A stretch of 15,000 nucleotides of DNA from Eimeria necatrix (GCF_000499385.1 NW_013654513.1:1-15000); one strand, 5' to 3'. Shown: positions 1-8,260, counted from the stretch's first letter. A program made the numbers and translations. The notes: generated from the letters alone by a model not told the origin.

Positions 1-84
1 GGGTTCGTAAAAAACGTAAAGAATGCCGCAAGTGGGGCAAAACTCTTGCAGGGGCCCCTCCAAAAGGACTTCTTGAGGGTTTAG
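1..84 (-). pseudogene. partial duplicate of the DPH4 zinc-finger 3' end
   Basis: Positions 1-84 match positions 105-188 base for base by eye, an offset of 104 bp. In the minus-strand reading this block encodes the last 28 residues of the gene at 102-1113, including the second zinc pair (CPTCG) and the C-terminal FYEP. Upstream of it in the gene's direction lies telomere-like repeat (about 85-104), not the first half of the finger, so it lacks the CRCG pair and any J domain. It may run on beyond the window start. It is most simply a tandem copy of a gene end. An alternative terminal exon cannot be excluded from sequence alone, because the same open frame is kept. Confidence 0.8.
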
Positions 85-101
85 GGTTTAGGGTTTGGGG
101 T

Positions 102-1113
102 TTAGGGTTCGTAAAAAACGTAAAGAATGCCGCAAGTGGGGCAAAACTCTTGCAGGGGCCCCTCCAAAAGGACTTCTTGAGGGTTTAGAGGAATTGTTTC
201 TCCACAGCGACAAACAAAAACTGAAAAATCTTTTTCGAGACTTTCGGTTTCTTCCAGGGTCACCCAGCACACGTGGGGGGCGTTCCCTGCAAACAAACCC
301 GCGCTAGGGTTTAGGGTTTAGGGTTTGGAGCTCGTTTCTAGGGTTTAGGGTTTGGAGCTTGTTTCTAGGGTTTAGGGCTTCTAGGGTTTGAGTTCGAGGT
401 CTAGGGTTTAGGGTCTACGGCGGAGCTCTGGGACTTAGGGCTAAGGGGCTCAAGCTGAAGTCTAGGGTTTAGGGCTGAGGCTAGGGTTTAGGGTTTGGGG
501 CGCAGCGCTGGGACTTAGGGTTTAGGGTTTAGCGCATGCAAAACTTTGTTTATTTCCTACTTAATTCTTCGCTTTCTAGCTCTTCCCGCCTCCCTGGGGT
601 CAGCAGCAATTCATAAGCAGCAACCAAATCAACAAAACTAAAATCCAACAAACCCTTTTCGGGCCCGGGGGCCCCCCTGGGGGCCCCCTGGGCCTCCCCT
701 GCGGGGGGCCCCCCTGGGGGGCCCCCCTCCATGGGGGGCCCCCCAGAGGGGGGCCCCCCCGGGGCCCTCTCTCTTGGGGGCCGCCCACCACCGGGAGCCT
801 CTGGGGGGCCCCCCAGGGGCCCCTGGGGTAGAGATGAGGGGGGCCCCACCGCATGGGGGCTATCTGGGGAAGGGGGCCCCTGGGGGGCCCCCTGAGGGGC
901 CCCCTCGGGGGCCTCCCGGGGGCCCCCAGGGGCCCCTGAGGGAGGAATTGGAGGTGATTTTGAGTTTAATTTGGTATTCTGGATTTTGTCAGGGTGGCAA
1001 AGAAGAGCTTTTTGGCGAAATGCTCTTCGAATGGTTCTGGGGGAGGCCGAGCGCGGGACCCCCAGTAGGGTGTATGGACACCTCCGGGTGCAGGAGGGGG
1101 TTGTTGGATTCAT
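102..1113 (-). CDS. DPH4: DPH4/JJJ3-like J-domain plus CSL zinc-finger protein, two exons
   Basis: Exon 1 is 1113-561 and exon 2 is 286-102, about 245 residues in all. The start ATG at 1113 is preferred because the longer frame opens with TTG. Residues 12-43 form J-domain helices I-II with YTLLGV and the HPD motif at 40-42. Helix III resumes near residue 157 (FVDLVAAYELL) after an insert of about 100 residues rich in Gly, Pro and Ala. Donor (TTAA|GTAGGA, phase 1) and acceptor (TTTGCAG|GG) restore the frame. Exon 2 carries CRCG and CPTCG, the two Cys pairs of a CSL zinc finger, preceded by an acidic LEE/LEKD stretch. J domain plus CSL finger is the DPH4 arrangement; that family supports the first step of diphthamide formation on elongation factor 2 in the cytosol. 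The stop codon TAA comes from a telomere-type repeat. Identity is inferred from domain order; the domains themselves are clear. Confidence 0.82.
287..560 (-). repeat. intron of the DPH4-like gene, filled with degenerate TTTAGGG repeats
   Basis: Between the two exons, 303-530 is largely perfect and degraded TTTAGGG units with variants such as GGGACTTAGGG and TTTAGGGCTGAGG. In the direction of transcription the intron therefore reads as CCCTAAA. Two short direct repeats (GGTTTGGAGCTCGTTTCTAG near 324-343 and its near copy at 350-369) show local duplication. GT and AG ends are at 560 and 287. Confidence 0.8.
655..960. repeat. GGGGGCCCC low-complexity block within DPH4 exon 1
   Basis: The block consists of alternating G4-6 and C4-6 runs at about 9-11 bp spacing. 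In the minus-strand frame it reads as Gly-Gly-Pro and Gly-Ala-Pro steps with no stop. It forms the insert that separates the HPD loop from helix III of the J domain. The plus strand is also partly open here, but that reading is only repeat. Confidence 0.85.
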
Positions 1114-1480
1114 AATAATCACTTTTAAAAGACCTTTCAAATCTATTTTTATTTATTTTTACTTAATTTCCAAGTTTTCCCCCTTTTCTTCTATTTAGTA
1201 CCCTCCCCACCGCGAGAGAAGCGCCAGGGGGGCCCCCAGCCAGCCTGGGGGCCCCGCAGGGGCCCCCACGCTGGCTGCTCTTTGAGCATCTTATTCCCTA
1301 TTTTTAAATCCTTTAATATATTTATATCTTTTATTTTAAAAAAGAATTATTTTTAAAAGATTTAAATTCAAAAAGATGCAGCAGCGACCAAGATTGGGCT
1401 ATACTCGCGGTGAGAGCGCATGCACAGGCCCCGGACAGTGCATGAGGAACAAAGAATTATCAATTTATTCATTTATTTGC
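1114..1480. other. 5' flank of the DPH4-like gene, no gene seen
   Basis: The first 90 bases are T/A-rich. A short GGGGGCCCC cluster lies at 1226-1272, in which CCAGCCAGCCTGG is nearly self-complementary. 1290-1378 is AT-rich with repeated AAAGA and TTTAAA words. A unique patch at 1379-1450 contains GCATGCAC and GTGCATGAGG but shows no open frame with domain content. No tRNA-like fold was recognised by eye. Confidence 0.5.
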
Positions 1481-1509
1481 AGCTTATTTATTTATTTATT
1501 TATTTATTA

Positions 1510-1540
<31 letters not shown>

Positions 1541-1960
1541 ATTTATTTATTATATTTTACTTTTGTTTATTTAATTTATTTTAAATCGAATGTTCAATTG
1601 AATGGTTGAGCCGGCGGCTTACTTGGTGGCCTTTGCAGCTCTAACTAGCAGTTGGGGTTTAGTGTTTAGGGTTTGGGTTTTAGGGTTTAGGGTTTAGGGT
1701 TTAGGGTTTATAGAACCCCACCCTCTTTTTCTGCTTTTCTTTTTTTTGGTTCCTTCATTTCTCTTGAGGAGTTAATGCTAAAATATGAAGACTGAAAGTC
1801 AAACAAATAATAAATAATAAACAATTAATTAATTAATTAATTAATTAATTAATTAATTAATTAATTAATTAATTAGTGAATAGTGAAATTAATAATAAAT
1901 AAATAAAGAAATAAAGTAATAAATAAAACATTGCTTATTAACTTTGCGGGCATCTTCCTT
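1481..1960. repeat. TTTA, telomere-like and TTAA simple-repeat cluster
   Basis: (TTTA)n runs from about 1485 to 1580. A TTTAGGG tract with variant units (GTTTAGTG, GGGTTTGGG) lies at 1651-1710. A near-perfect (AATT)n run covers about 1823-1876. No gene is seen between them. Confidence 0.85.
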
Positions 1961-2040
1961 CTTTTTAATTTCAAAAAGACAAAAAACAAATTATGGGAAT
2001 TAAATTAATTAAAAGCGCCAGTTACTTTAGTCTGAGCATC

Positions 2041-2110
2041 ACAGCAGCAGCAGCAGCAGTAGCAGCAGCAGCAGCAGTAGCAGCAGCAGCAGTAGCAGCA
2101 GCAGCAGCAA
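2041..2110. repeat. GCA/GTA triplet repeat
   Basis: Runs of GCA are interrupted at intervals by single GTA units. The interruptions create TAG in one frame, so a long poly-Gln reading is broken. No flanking conserved coding sequence was found, so it is treated as non-coding. Confidence 0.85.
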
Positions 2111-2600
2111 AGCTTTGGGGCTCTTTGGGGGCCCCTCGGGGGCATTTTAAAAGTCCCTTATAAACCTTCTTTGGGGGCCCCTGGGGGCCCCCAGTTGGCC
2201 CCCAGAGGGCCCGCGGGGGGCCCCCCGGGGGCCTACTTGGGGCCCCTGGGAGCGCCTTATAGAGGCCCCTTGGGGGCCCCTAGGGGCCCCCAAGTGGCGC
2301 CTAGGGGCCCCTTGGGGGCCCTTTAGAAGAGCCTAATGGCGCTTTTCTTTAAAATCTTTTTGTGGGGCCCTTTGGGGGTCCATGGGGGCCCCAAGGGGGC
2401 CCCTTGAGGGCTTTTTGGGGGCCTTTTGATGGCCCCTTGGGGGCCCCTGTAAGGCTTCAGGGGGCCCCGTAGGGGGCCCCCCTAATGCCCCTGGGGCCAC
2501 CCTAATGTCCCCGGGGGCCCCTGGGGGGCCCCAGGGGGCCCCCTAATGCCCCTAAAGGGCCTCTTTTAGGGTCTTAAGGGTCTGCGGAGGCTGCGGCTGC
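2110..2600. repeat. large GGGGGCCCC repeat block, apparently intergenic
   Basis: About 490 bp of G-run/C-run alternation with short unique linkers (AAAGTCCC, TTTAGAAGAGCC, CTAATGCCCC). The unit CCCTAATGCCCCTGGGG recurs near 2480-2560. No long open frame crosses it, unlike the related blocks inside the three genes. Each G-run/C-run pair is self-complementary, so the single strand could form many small hairpins. Confidence 0.85.
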
Positions 2601-3468
2601 TTGGGAGCTTCTGGGGGCGGAGTTGGAGTCCGGTGTTTAGTGGGTTAGGGGAAGTTGAATGGTTTGTGAAATTAGGAATAGATTTGTTGAAAAAGGGGAA
2701 AATGGGAGATTTAAATGGTTATTATTTGTAGAAAATGGAATTAATTGGCTATTTAAAGAGCTATTAATTGTTTTATTTGCCTATTGTTGCTGCATTGGTC
2801 TATAACTCTCGGGTGTCTGGGCAGCTGCTCTGCTGCAGCGGTCGCAGGCGCTGGAAAGCGGCTTGAAGTCGAAAAGGCGCAAAAAAGGAAATAAAAGTCG
2901 AAAAGATATTTAAAAAGATATTTAAAAAGATATTTAAAAGGTATTTAAAAGAAGTTTAGGACTCTGCGAGGACAAACTGTGGCTGCGAGTCGGCAGGGGT
3001 TGTCTGGCGGCGCCGCGGGCGCGCGCGGAGTCTGCGGACTGCCGGAAAGCTGGGATTTGAAAAGGAGAAAAGATTTGAATAAAATAAATAAAAGAAAGAA
3101 AGAAAGAAAGCGAAAGGCAGGCAGCAGCAGCAAGACGCGGCGGCTCCCCGCTGCTGCCAGGCTGCTGCTGCATGTTCTGTCGCAGCTTGCTGCGGCGGGG
3201 GAAAGTGGAATCTGGGTGGAATTGCGGGGAAATGATTTTCTTTTTGGACTGAAAAGACGCGCTTAGTAGTTTTGAAGGTTTTAAAGGAGAGATTGCGGGC
3301 GAAAGCCGGTTTCGGGGAGCGTAATCGGCGGCGTTCAAGTTGGTGGCGGCTGGCGGCGGCAGCAGCTGCTGGCGGCGGCTGTGGGCGATTGGGGGCTCAT
3401 TGGGCTTCTTTTTGCGGCTTTCCGGGGGTTTTCGGGGGTTTAGAGTTCGAATTTGGGGTTAGAAAACC
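2600..3468. other. upstream region of the p24 gene, no gene seen
   Basis: 2630-2800 is AT-leaning unique sequence. A tandem repeat of about 13 bp with the core AAAAAGATATTT covers about 2896-2950. 2970-3060 is GC-rich, including GGCGGCGCCGCGGGCGCGCG, and (AAAG)n lies at 3088-3112. GCTGCTG-type triplets are scattered through 3120-3380. Short open frames exist on both strands, but none shows a domain or a convincing codon pattern. The promoter and 5' leader of the p24 gene probably lie in the last few hundred bases. Confidence 0.5.
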
Positions 3469-4167
3469 ATGGGAAGGGCCGGTTGGGGTTTGATCGCGGC
3501 TGCGCGCGCGTGGGTGTGGGCGGCGGCGGCGTGCGCGGTGGTGCTGGGGTGTACGTACACCGCAGCCTTCGAAGCGACGATCGACCTGGGCCCGGGGCAG
3601 CGGCGGTGCATCGGCGAGCAGCTGAGCAAGCACGTGTTGATAGTGGGTGAGTTTCGGGTGGTATACCCGCCCGCGGGGGCCCCGGGGGGCCCCCCGGGGG
3701 CCCCCGGGGGCCCCGGGGGCCCCCTCCTGCTGCACGTGCAGGCCACGGACCCCGCCAGCAAAACCCCCGTCTTCCAGCAAAGCAGCAGAGACCGCGTGAA
3801 GACAGGCTTTACCAGCACTAAGCCGGGACTTCACATGTTTTGTGTGAAGAATATTTCGAAGCAGCAAATAGCGGTGGAGGCGCAGCTGCTGTGGGGCCCC
3901 GCGGCGCGGGACTACAGCCAGCTGGCGAAGGCGGAGCAGCTGGACGAAGTGCTGCTGCAGCTGCTGCAGCTGCAAGACAAGCTGAAGTTGTTTCACAACA
4001 ACATTTTGTTTTTAAGAGAAAAAGACGAAAAAATGCGGCAGCAAACCGAAGCTGCTGCTGCCACTTTGCTGCTGTTTTCGGCGCTTAATATTTGCCTCCT
4101 CGTCGCCGCCAGTTTGCTCTCCGCCTTCTTCTTCAAACGATTCTTCAGGTCCAAAAAAATCATTTGA
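3469..4167 (+). CDS. p24/TMED family protein (GOLD domain cargo receptor)
   Basis: A single open frame of 232 residues. Residues 1-32 are a signal peptide with an Ala/Val-rich core. The GOLD domain follows, from AFEATIDLGPGQRRCIGEQ onward, with C47 and C125 as the expected disulphide pair. Residues about 150-190 are a heptad-like coiled coil (LDEVLLQLLQLQDKLKLF). A membrane segment spans about 199-222, and the cytosolic tail contains FF and ends KKII, a KKXX retrieval signal. p24 proteins cycle between ER and Golgi in COPI/COPII vesicles and help sort cargo, notably GPI-anchored proteins. Residues 68-85 are a Gly/Ala/Pro insert from a GGGGGCCCC repeat within the GOLD beta-sandwich. The start ATG fits the signal peptide. 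The subfamily was not assigned. No intron is needed. Confidence 0.9.
   Translation: MGRAGWGLIAAARAWVWAAAACAVVLGCTYTAAFEATIDLGPGQRRCIGEQLSKHVLIVGEFRVVYPPAGAPGGPPGAPGGPGGPLLLHVQATDPASKTPVFQQSSRDRVKTGFTSTKPGLHMFCVKNISKQQIAVEAQLLWGPAARDYSQLAKAEQLDEVLLQLLQLQDKLKLFHNNILFLREKDEKMRQQTEAAAATLLLFSALNICLLVAASLLSAFFFKRFFRSKKII
3548..3561. repeat. GGTGT-ACGT-ACACC palindrome inside the p24 signal peptide
   Basis: A perfect 14-bp palindrome in frame with the p24 gene, encoding Gly-Cys-Thr-Tyr-Thr (residues 27-31) at the end of the signal peptide. It is followed by GCAGCCTTCG, and the same element plus GCAGAGCCTTCG recurs at 4955. Confidence 0.9.
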
Positions 4168-4440
4168 ACTCTTCTTTTTGCTGCTCTTTTGCTGCTTTTT
4201 GCTGCTACTTTTGCTGCTTTTTGCTGCTACTTTGCTGCTATTTTGCTGCTAATTTGCTGCTAGTTTGCTGCTACTTTGCTGCTACTTTTCTGCCATTTTG
4301 CTGCTACTTTGCTGCTATTTTTTAAACACTTTTTTGCCACTTTTCTGCCACTTTTCTGCCACTTTTTTGCCACTTTTTGCCACTTTTTTGTTACTTTTAA
4401 TTAAACACTTTTTGCCACTTTTTTGCTGAAATGATCTTTT
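4168..4440. repeat. TTTTGCTGCTA / TTTTTGCCAC tandem repeat after the p24 gene
   Basis: Directly after the p24 stop, units of about 10-12 bp follow one another: TTTGCTGCTA types to about 4320, then TTTTTGCCAC types to about 4430. Open frames across it give only Cys/Phe/Leu-rich repeats. It probably includes the 3' untranslated region of the p24 gene. Confidence 0.8.
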
Positions 4441-4940
4441 CTGTTTTTTTTCTTTTCCAAAGCGGCGAGCGCTTTAACTTCTTTTTTCTCAACTTTTTCT
4501 TTTCTACAGACTTCAGCTTTTAGTTTTATTATTTATTTATTTTTATTTATTTATTTAATTTATTTATTAATCTATTATTTATCTATTTGTTTATTCATTT
4601 TATTCACTTATTTACTTATTTATTTATTTATTTTTATTTATTTTATTTATTTATTTATTTAGTTATTTAGTTATCTATTTACTTATTTATTTATTTTATT
4701 TATTTACTTATTTATTTAGTCATTTATTTATTTATTTATTATTTGCAGATTTGCAATTCATTTGCGGGGCGTTTGCATTTAAAGTTTGATTTGTTTGAAC
4801 TGGATTTGAATTTAAATTTGAATTTAATTTCGAGTTTAACTTCGAAGGAATTGAAGTTCAAATAAATTAAAATTAAAATTAAAATTACAATTAAAATTAA
4901 AATTAAAATTAAAATTAAATTTCAAACATTTTGAAGTCCT
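4441..4940. repeat. TTTA and AATTAAA simple repeats, no gene
   Basis: (TTTA)n with scattered variants runs from about 4523 to 4745. A block of TTTGAATTTAAATTTG type at 4795-4830 is locally self-complementary. (AAATT)n/(AAAATT)n runs from about 4860 to 4920. Nothing coding is seen. Confidence 0.8.
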
Positions 4941-4954
4941 TGAGCACTGGAGGT

Positions 4955-4968
4955 GGTGTACGTACACC
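4955..4968. repeat. isolated GGTGT-ACGT-ACACC palindrome
   Basis: An exact copy of the 14-bp palindrome. It is followed by GCAGAGCCTTCG, which matches the p24 copy at 3548 except for an extra AG, so the shared stretch is longer than the core. A short open frame from 4953 passes through it but shows no domain beyond a hydrophobic run and CAG-derived Leu/Gln. Confidence 0.9.
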
Positions 4969-5099
4969 GCAGAGCCTTCGGCATCTGGCTTTTTAAAATG
5001 TCTTCGCAAATAAACATTTTAATTATCATTCAGAAGTCTATTTATTTCTTTTTAATTCTTTTTATTTTTATTTCGTCTTTAATTTGCATGCAAATATTC

Positions 5100-5185
5100 G
5101 GCCAGCAGCAGCTGCTGCCGCTGCAGCTGCTGCTGCCGCTGCAGCTGCTGCTGCAGCAGCTGCTGCTGCAGCAGCAGCTGCTGCA
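5100..5185. repeat. CAG/CTG inverted triplet block
   Basis: Alternating CAGCAGCAG and CTGCTGCTG with CTGCAG and CAGCTG switch points makes this block highly self-complementary. In one plus frame it reads as Gln/Leu without stops. No flanking gene was identified. Confidence 0.85.
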
Positions 5186-5750
5186 GCAGCGCCTGTCTTT
5201 CTTTTCCTTTTTGTTTCTTTTTTTAATTTCTTTTTTGTCTCTTTTTAATTCCCTCCTCTGTCTCTTTTTAACCTCTTTTTGATCTTTTTTGTCTCCTTTT
5301 TATTCCATTTTTATCTCCTTTTTATTTCTTTTTTGTCTCTTTTTATCTCCTTTTTATTCTTTTTTATTTTTTTTCATTATCTCCATTTTGTCCCCTTTTG
5401 CGTTTTTTTTTAATTTCCTTTTCTTCTTTTCCGGCCATTTTTAAATTCCACTTTATTTTATTTCTTTATTTTTTTAATTTTATCTTTTATTTCTCATTTT
5501 ATTTTTATTTTTCTTTATTTCCTTTCATCTTTTTTGTCTCATTTTAAATTTCTTTTCATTTCTGTTTTAATTCCTTTTTTCTTTTTAATTCCTTTTTTCT
5601 TTTTTGTCTTTCTCGCTCTTTGGACAGTTTGGTCTTTTGAGTTTTAAATAAATGCATTTCCATTTAAATTGATTTAATTTATTAAATGGTTTTTAATTAA
5701 ATGCATTTAAATATTTATTTCCTTAAGACGATTTTTATTTTTAACTTTTT
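5186..5750. repeat. pyrimidine-rich T-run repeats, no gene
   Basis: Imperfect repeats of TTTTTATTCC, TTTTTGTCTC and TTTTTAATTCC run for about 450 bp with a strong T bias on the plus strand. AT-rich unique sequence follows from 5640. No coding content is seen. Confidence 0.75.
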
Positions 5751-5753
5751 CCC

Positions 5754-6400
5754 AAGTGCATGCATGCGTGGAGTGCAGGTGTACATACACCCCAGGGCTC
5801 TTTCCCGCGCCCTTGCATGCATTTTTGTTTAATTGTTTTATTTTATTTTAATTATTTTTATTTCTTATTTTATTGTAGTTTTACTGGATTATTTATTAAA
5901 AACAATGCCACTTGCAATTTGTTTTTTATATATTTATTTTTATTTTTTAATAAATATTTATATAAACATTAAAATTTATTTTAATTAACTTTTTTACTTG
6001 CGGCCTTTTGCATGCATGCATTTGCATTTCCTAAATACAAACTTTTGATATATATTTGTTTTATTTAAAAGTATTTTCATTTCATTTATTTGATTTAATT
6101 CATTTAATTTAAATTCTTTTTCTGATATTTATTTATTTTTTGTTTATTTCATTTAACTCATTTAGTTTGAATTGTTTTCATTTCATTCATTCGATTTTAT
6201 TCATTTAATTTAAATTCATTTTCCACTTGGCTTTATTTGCATTTCATCAGTTCAGTTTAGTTCGTTTAATTTATTTAATTCGTTTAATTTATTTAATTTA
6301 TTTAATTCATTTAATTTATTTATTTCATTTAATTTGTTCTTTTAATTTAATCAATTTAATCAATGTAATTGATTTATTTTGAATTTCATTTACGCCAGGC
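5754..6400. other. AT-rich region with TGCATGCA words and one variant palindrome
   Basis: TGCATGCATGCG at 5758, TTGCATGCATTT at 5813 and TGCATGCATGCATTTGCAT near 6009 are dense for so AT-rich a stretch. GGTGT-ACAT-ACACC lies at 5778-5791. 6060-6380 is ATTTAATTT-type repeat (TTCATTTAATTTA and variants). No gene is recognised. Confidence 0.7.
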
Positions 6401-6404
6401 TTTA

Positions 6405-7175
6405 TTTTCTGGCTAGCTAGCCAAAGCCATAATGCGTGCCAGTGTGTGGCTAGCTACCCATTGTGTGCTTAGCTAGCCAGTGTGTGGCTAGCTAGCCAGT
6501 GTGTGCTTAGCTAGCCAGTGTGTGGCTAGCTAGCCAGTGTGTGCTTAGCTAGCCAGTGTGTGGCTAGCTAGCCAGTGTGTGGCTAGCTAGGCAACGCTGT
6601 AGTGTGTGGCTAGCTAGGCAACGCTGTAGTGTGTGGCTAGCTAGGCAAAGCTGTAGTGTGTGGCTAGCTAGGCAAAGCTGTAGTGTGTGGCTAGCTAGCC
6701 AGGGCTTCTCAAAATAGCTAGCTAGCGAGGGCTCCTCCCCAGTAGCTGCAGCTAGCTACTTCGTGGCTGTTTCTTTCTTCCAGGGGGAAAGCTGGTAGTT
6801 TCTTTAGTGTTTAGAATCCCTCTACAGCTAGCTAGCTACGGCTAGCTAGCTACGGCTGGCTAGCTACGGCTAGCTAGCTACGGCTAACTAGCTACGGCTA
6901 GCTAGCTACGGCTGGCTAGCTACGGCTAGCCAGCTACGGCTAGCTGGGTACAGCTAGCCAAATGCAGTGGACTGGCTGCATTGAGCCAAAAGCAGGCAGC
7001 TAGCTAGCTAGCTACCTGGGCTTAGCTCAATGCAGCCATAGCCAGCCAGCCGCGGCTGCCTCCCCATATCAAGCTAGCTTCAGCTAGCTAGCCCCAGCTA
7101 GCTAGCCCCAGCTAGCTAGCCCCAGCTGGCTAGCTCCAGCTAGCTAGCTCCAGCTAGCTAGCCCCAGCTAGCTCC
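6405..7175. repeat. CTAGCTAG-rich satellite in four sub-arrays
   Basis: Sub-array A (about 6440-6590): 19-bp units built on AGTGTGTGGCTAGCTAGCC, alternating with a GCTTAGC variant. Sub-array B (about 6580-6700): 27-bp units that add GGCAACGCTGTA or GGCAAAGCTGTA. Sub-array C (about 6822-6960): 14-bp units of CTAGCTAGCTACGG. Sub-array D (about 7078-7170): 14-bp units of AGCTAGCTAGCCCC. The shared core GCTAGCTAGC is palindromic. Open frames are broken by TAG in most readings, so it is non-coding. Confidence 0.9.
6974..7037. repeat. 13-bp inverted repeat between satellite sub-arrays C and D
   Basis: GGCTGCATTGAGC at 6974-6986 is the exact reverse complement of GCTCAATGCAGCC at 7025-7037. The 38-base loop contains GCTAGCTAGCTAGC. 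This would form a strong stem-loop in single strand. Confidence 0.8.
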
Positions 7176-8020
7176 TTCGTTTCTCTATCTGGTTTAAGCT
7201 GCAGCTGTCGGATGCGCTCCACGGAGAAAGCCTTTTCGATTTAATCCCCTTTGATTTAATCTTTGTTATTCAATTCTTTTTCATTTAATTATTCTTTATT
7301 TAATTCTTATTTATTTAATTTTTGAATTTATAATTTTGAAATTCTTTTGTTTCTTTTTGGGCTTTGTTTGGCGTCTTCTGTTTGGCCCCGCGCCGCACAC
7401 ATCGTCTCAGCCGTGTAATCCAATCAGTTCCATCACTTGAATTAATTGCGTCATTTCGGCCAATTAAGTTCATTAAATTGATGAAATAAATTAAATGAAT
7501 TAAATGAATTAAATAAATTTGCTTTTTGTTTCATTTTAGCTTCAAATCGCGTTTGTTTGGTCGAAATTGAACAGGAGGTTTCGGCAGGCGTGTGCAGAAG
7601 GTGTCTGTACACCTGAAACTTGGGGCTTCTTGGCGGGTCGGAAGTCGCGAAAAAGAGGAAATGATTTATTAATATTTAAAACAATTTAAGTGGTGAATTT
7701 AATTCAAAGTTTTGGATTTAAAGCGCTTTTGTTTCGCTTTCTGGAGCCTCACGGCACCTGCTGGCTGCTCGCATGCACGCCCGGGCTGGCTCGGGGCTGC
7801 GTTGGTGTAGAGCAGGGGGAAAGCTGCATTAAAAAGAAGAATACAGAGTTTAGAGTGAATAAATTGGATTAAATATAATAAAATAAATATATTTTGGCGC
7901 TTAGTTCAGAGAAAAGAAGAAAACAAATGCCGGATCGGGCTGCAGGCTGTCTCGCGCTGAGGTGTATGCGCATCTACGGGAAACGCAATTAGCTCAAAAG
8001 AAAAGCCTTTTAGCTTTTCC
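7176..8020. other. mixed unique and AT-rich sequence, no gene supported
   Basis: 7230-7330 and 7440-7530 are ATTTAAT-type repeats. 7374-7440 and 7570-7640 are unique. GGTGT-CTGT-ACACC lies at 7600-7613, and a decayed copy (GGTGTATGCGCATCT) at 7961. A 60-residue open frame at 7690-7872 has no recognisable domain and no HAAR, and I do not call it a gene. Confidence 0.5.
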
Positions 8021-8040
8021 TTAGATTTGGCCCTTCCCAA

Positions 8041-8101
8041 TTATTTATTGATTACTTTTGTTAGTGCCGGGGGCCGCGAAGCCCTAGACTTGAGCCAGAT
8101 G

Positions 8102-8139
<38 letters not shown>

Positions 8140-8260
8140 GCAGCTAGCTAGCGCCACTCAGGGCAGTTGTAGGGAGGCTTTTAGTGCAGCAGCAGCAGCA
8201 GCGCTGCGTCTTTGGGAGGCCAAGAGAGGCTTCAATTCGCCGAAAAGCTGCAGCAAATAG
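8041..8260 (+). CDS. possible exon with Gln and Ala runs, function unknown
   Basis: After a pyrimidine-rich stretch ending TTTTGTTAG, one frame reads AGGREALDLSQM, a poly-Gln run from CAG, QLASATQGSCREAF, a short Ala run, then LRLWEAKRGFNSPKSCSK and a TAG stop at 8258-8260. The non-repeat parts look protein-like, and the change from Gln to Ala runs without a frame break is typical of genuine coccidian exons. It could be the end of a small gene or an upstream exon of the SPRY gene, but no joining splice site was established. No domain is recognised. Confidence 0.25.

Noticed and set aside
550..560. TAA at 550-552 as the real end of the J-domain gene
   Set aside because: It lies just past a good donor (TTAA|GTAGGA). 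Splicing there adds the CSL zinc finger in frame, matching a known family.
2934..3493. Several 60-130 residue open frames upstream of the p24 gene
   Set aside because: They overlap on both strands, lack domains, and arise from GC-rich and triplet-rich composition.
3397..3996. Minus-strand open frames overlapping the p24 gene
   Set aside because: The plus-strand p24 protein has every hallmark of the family. The opposite frames are GC-rich shadows.
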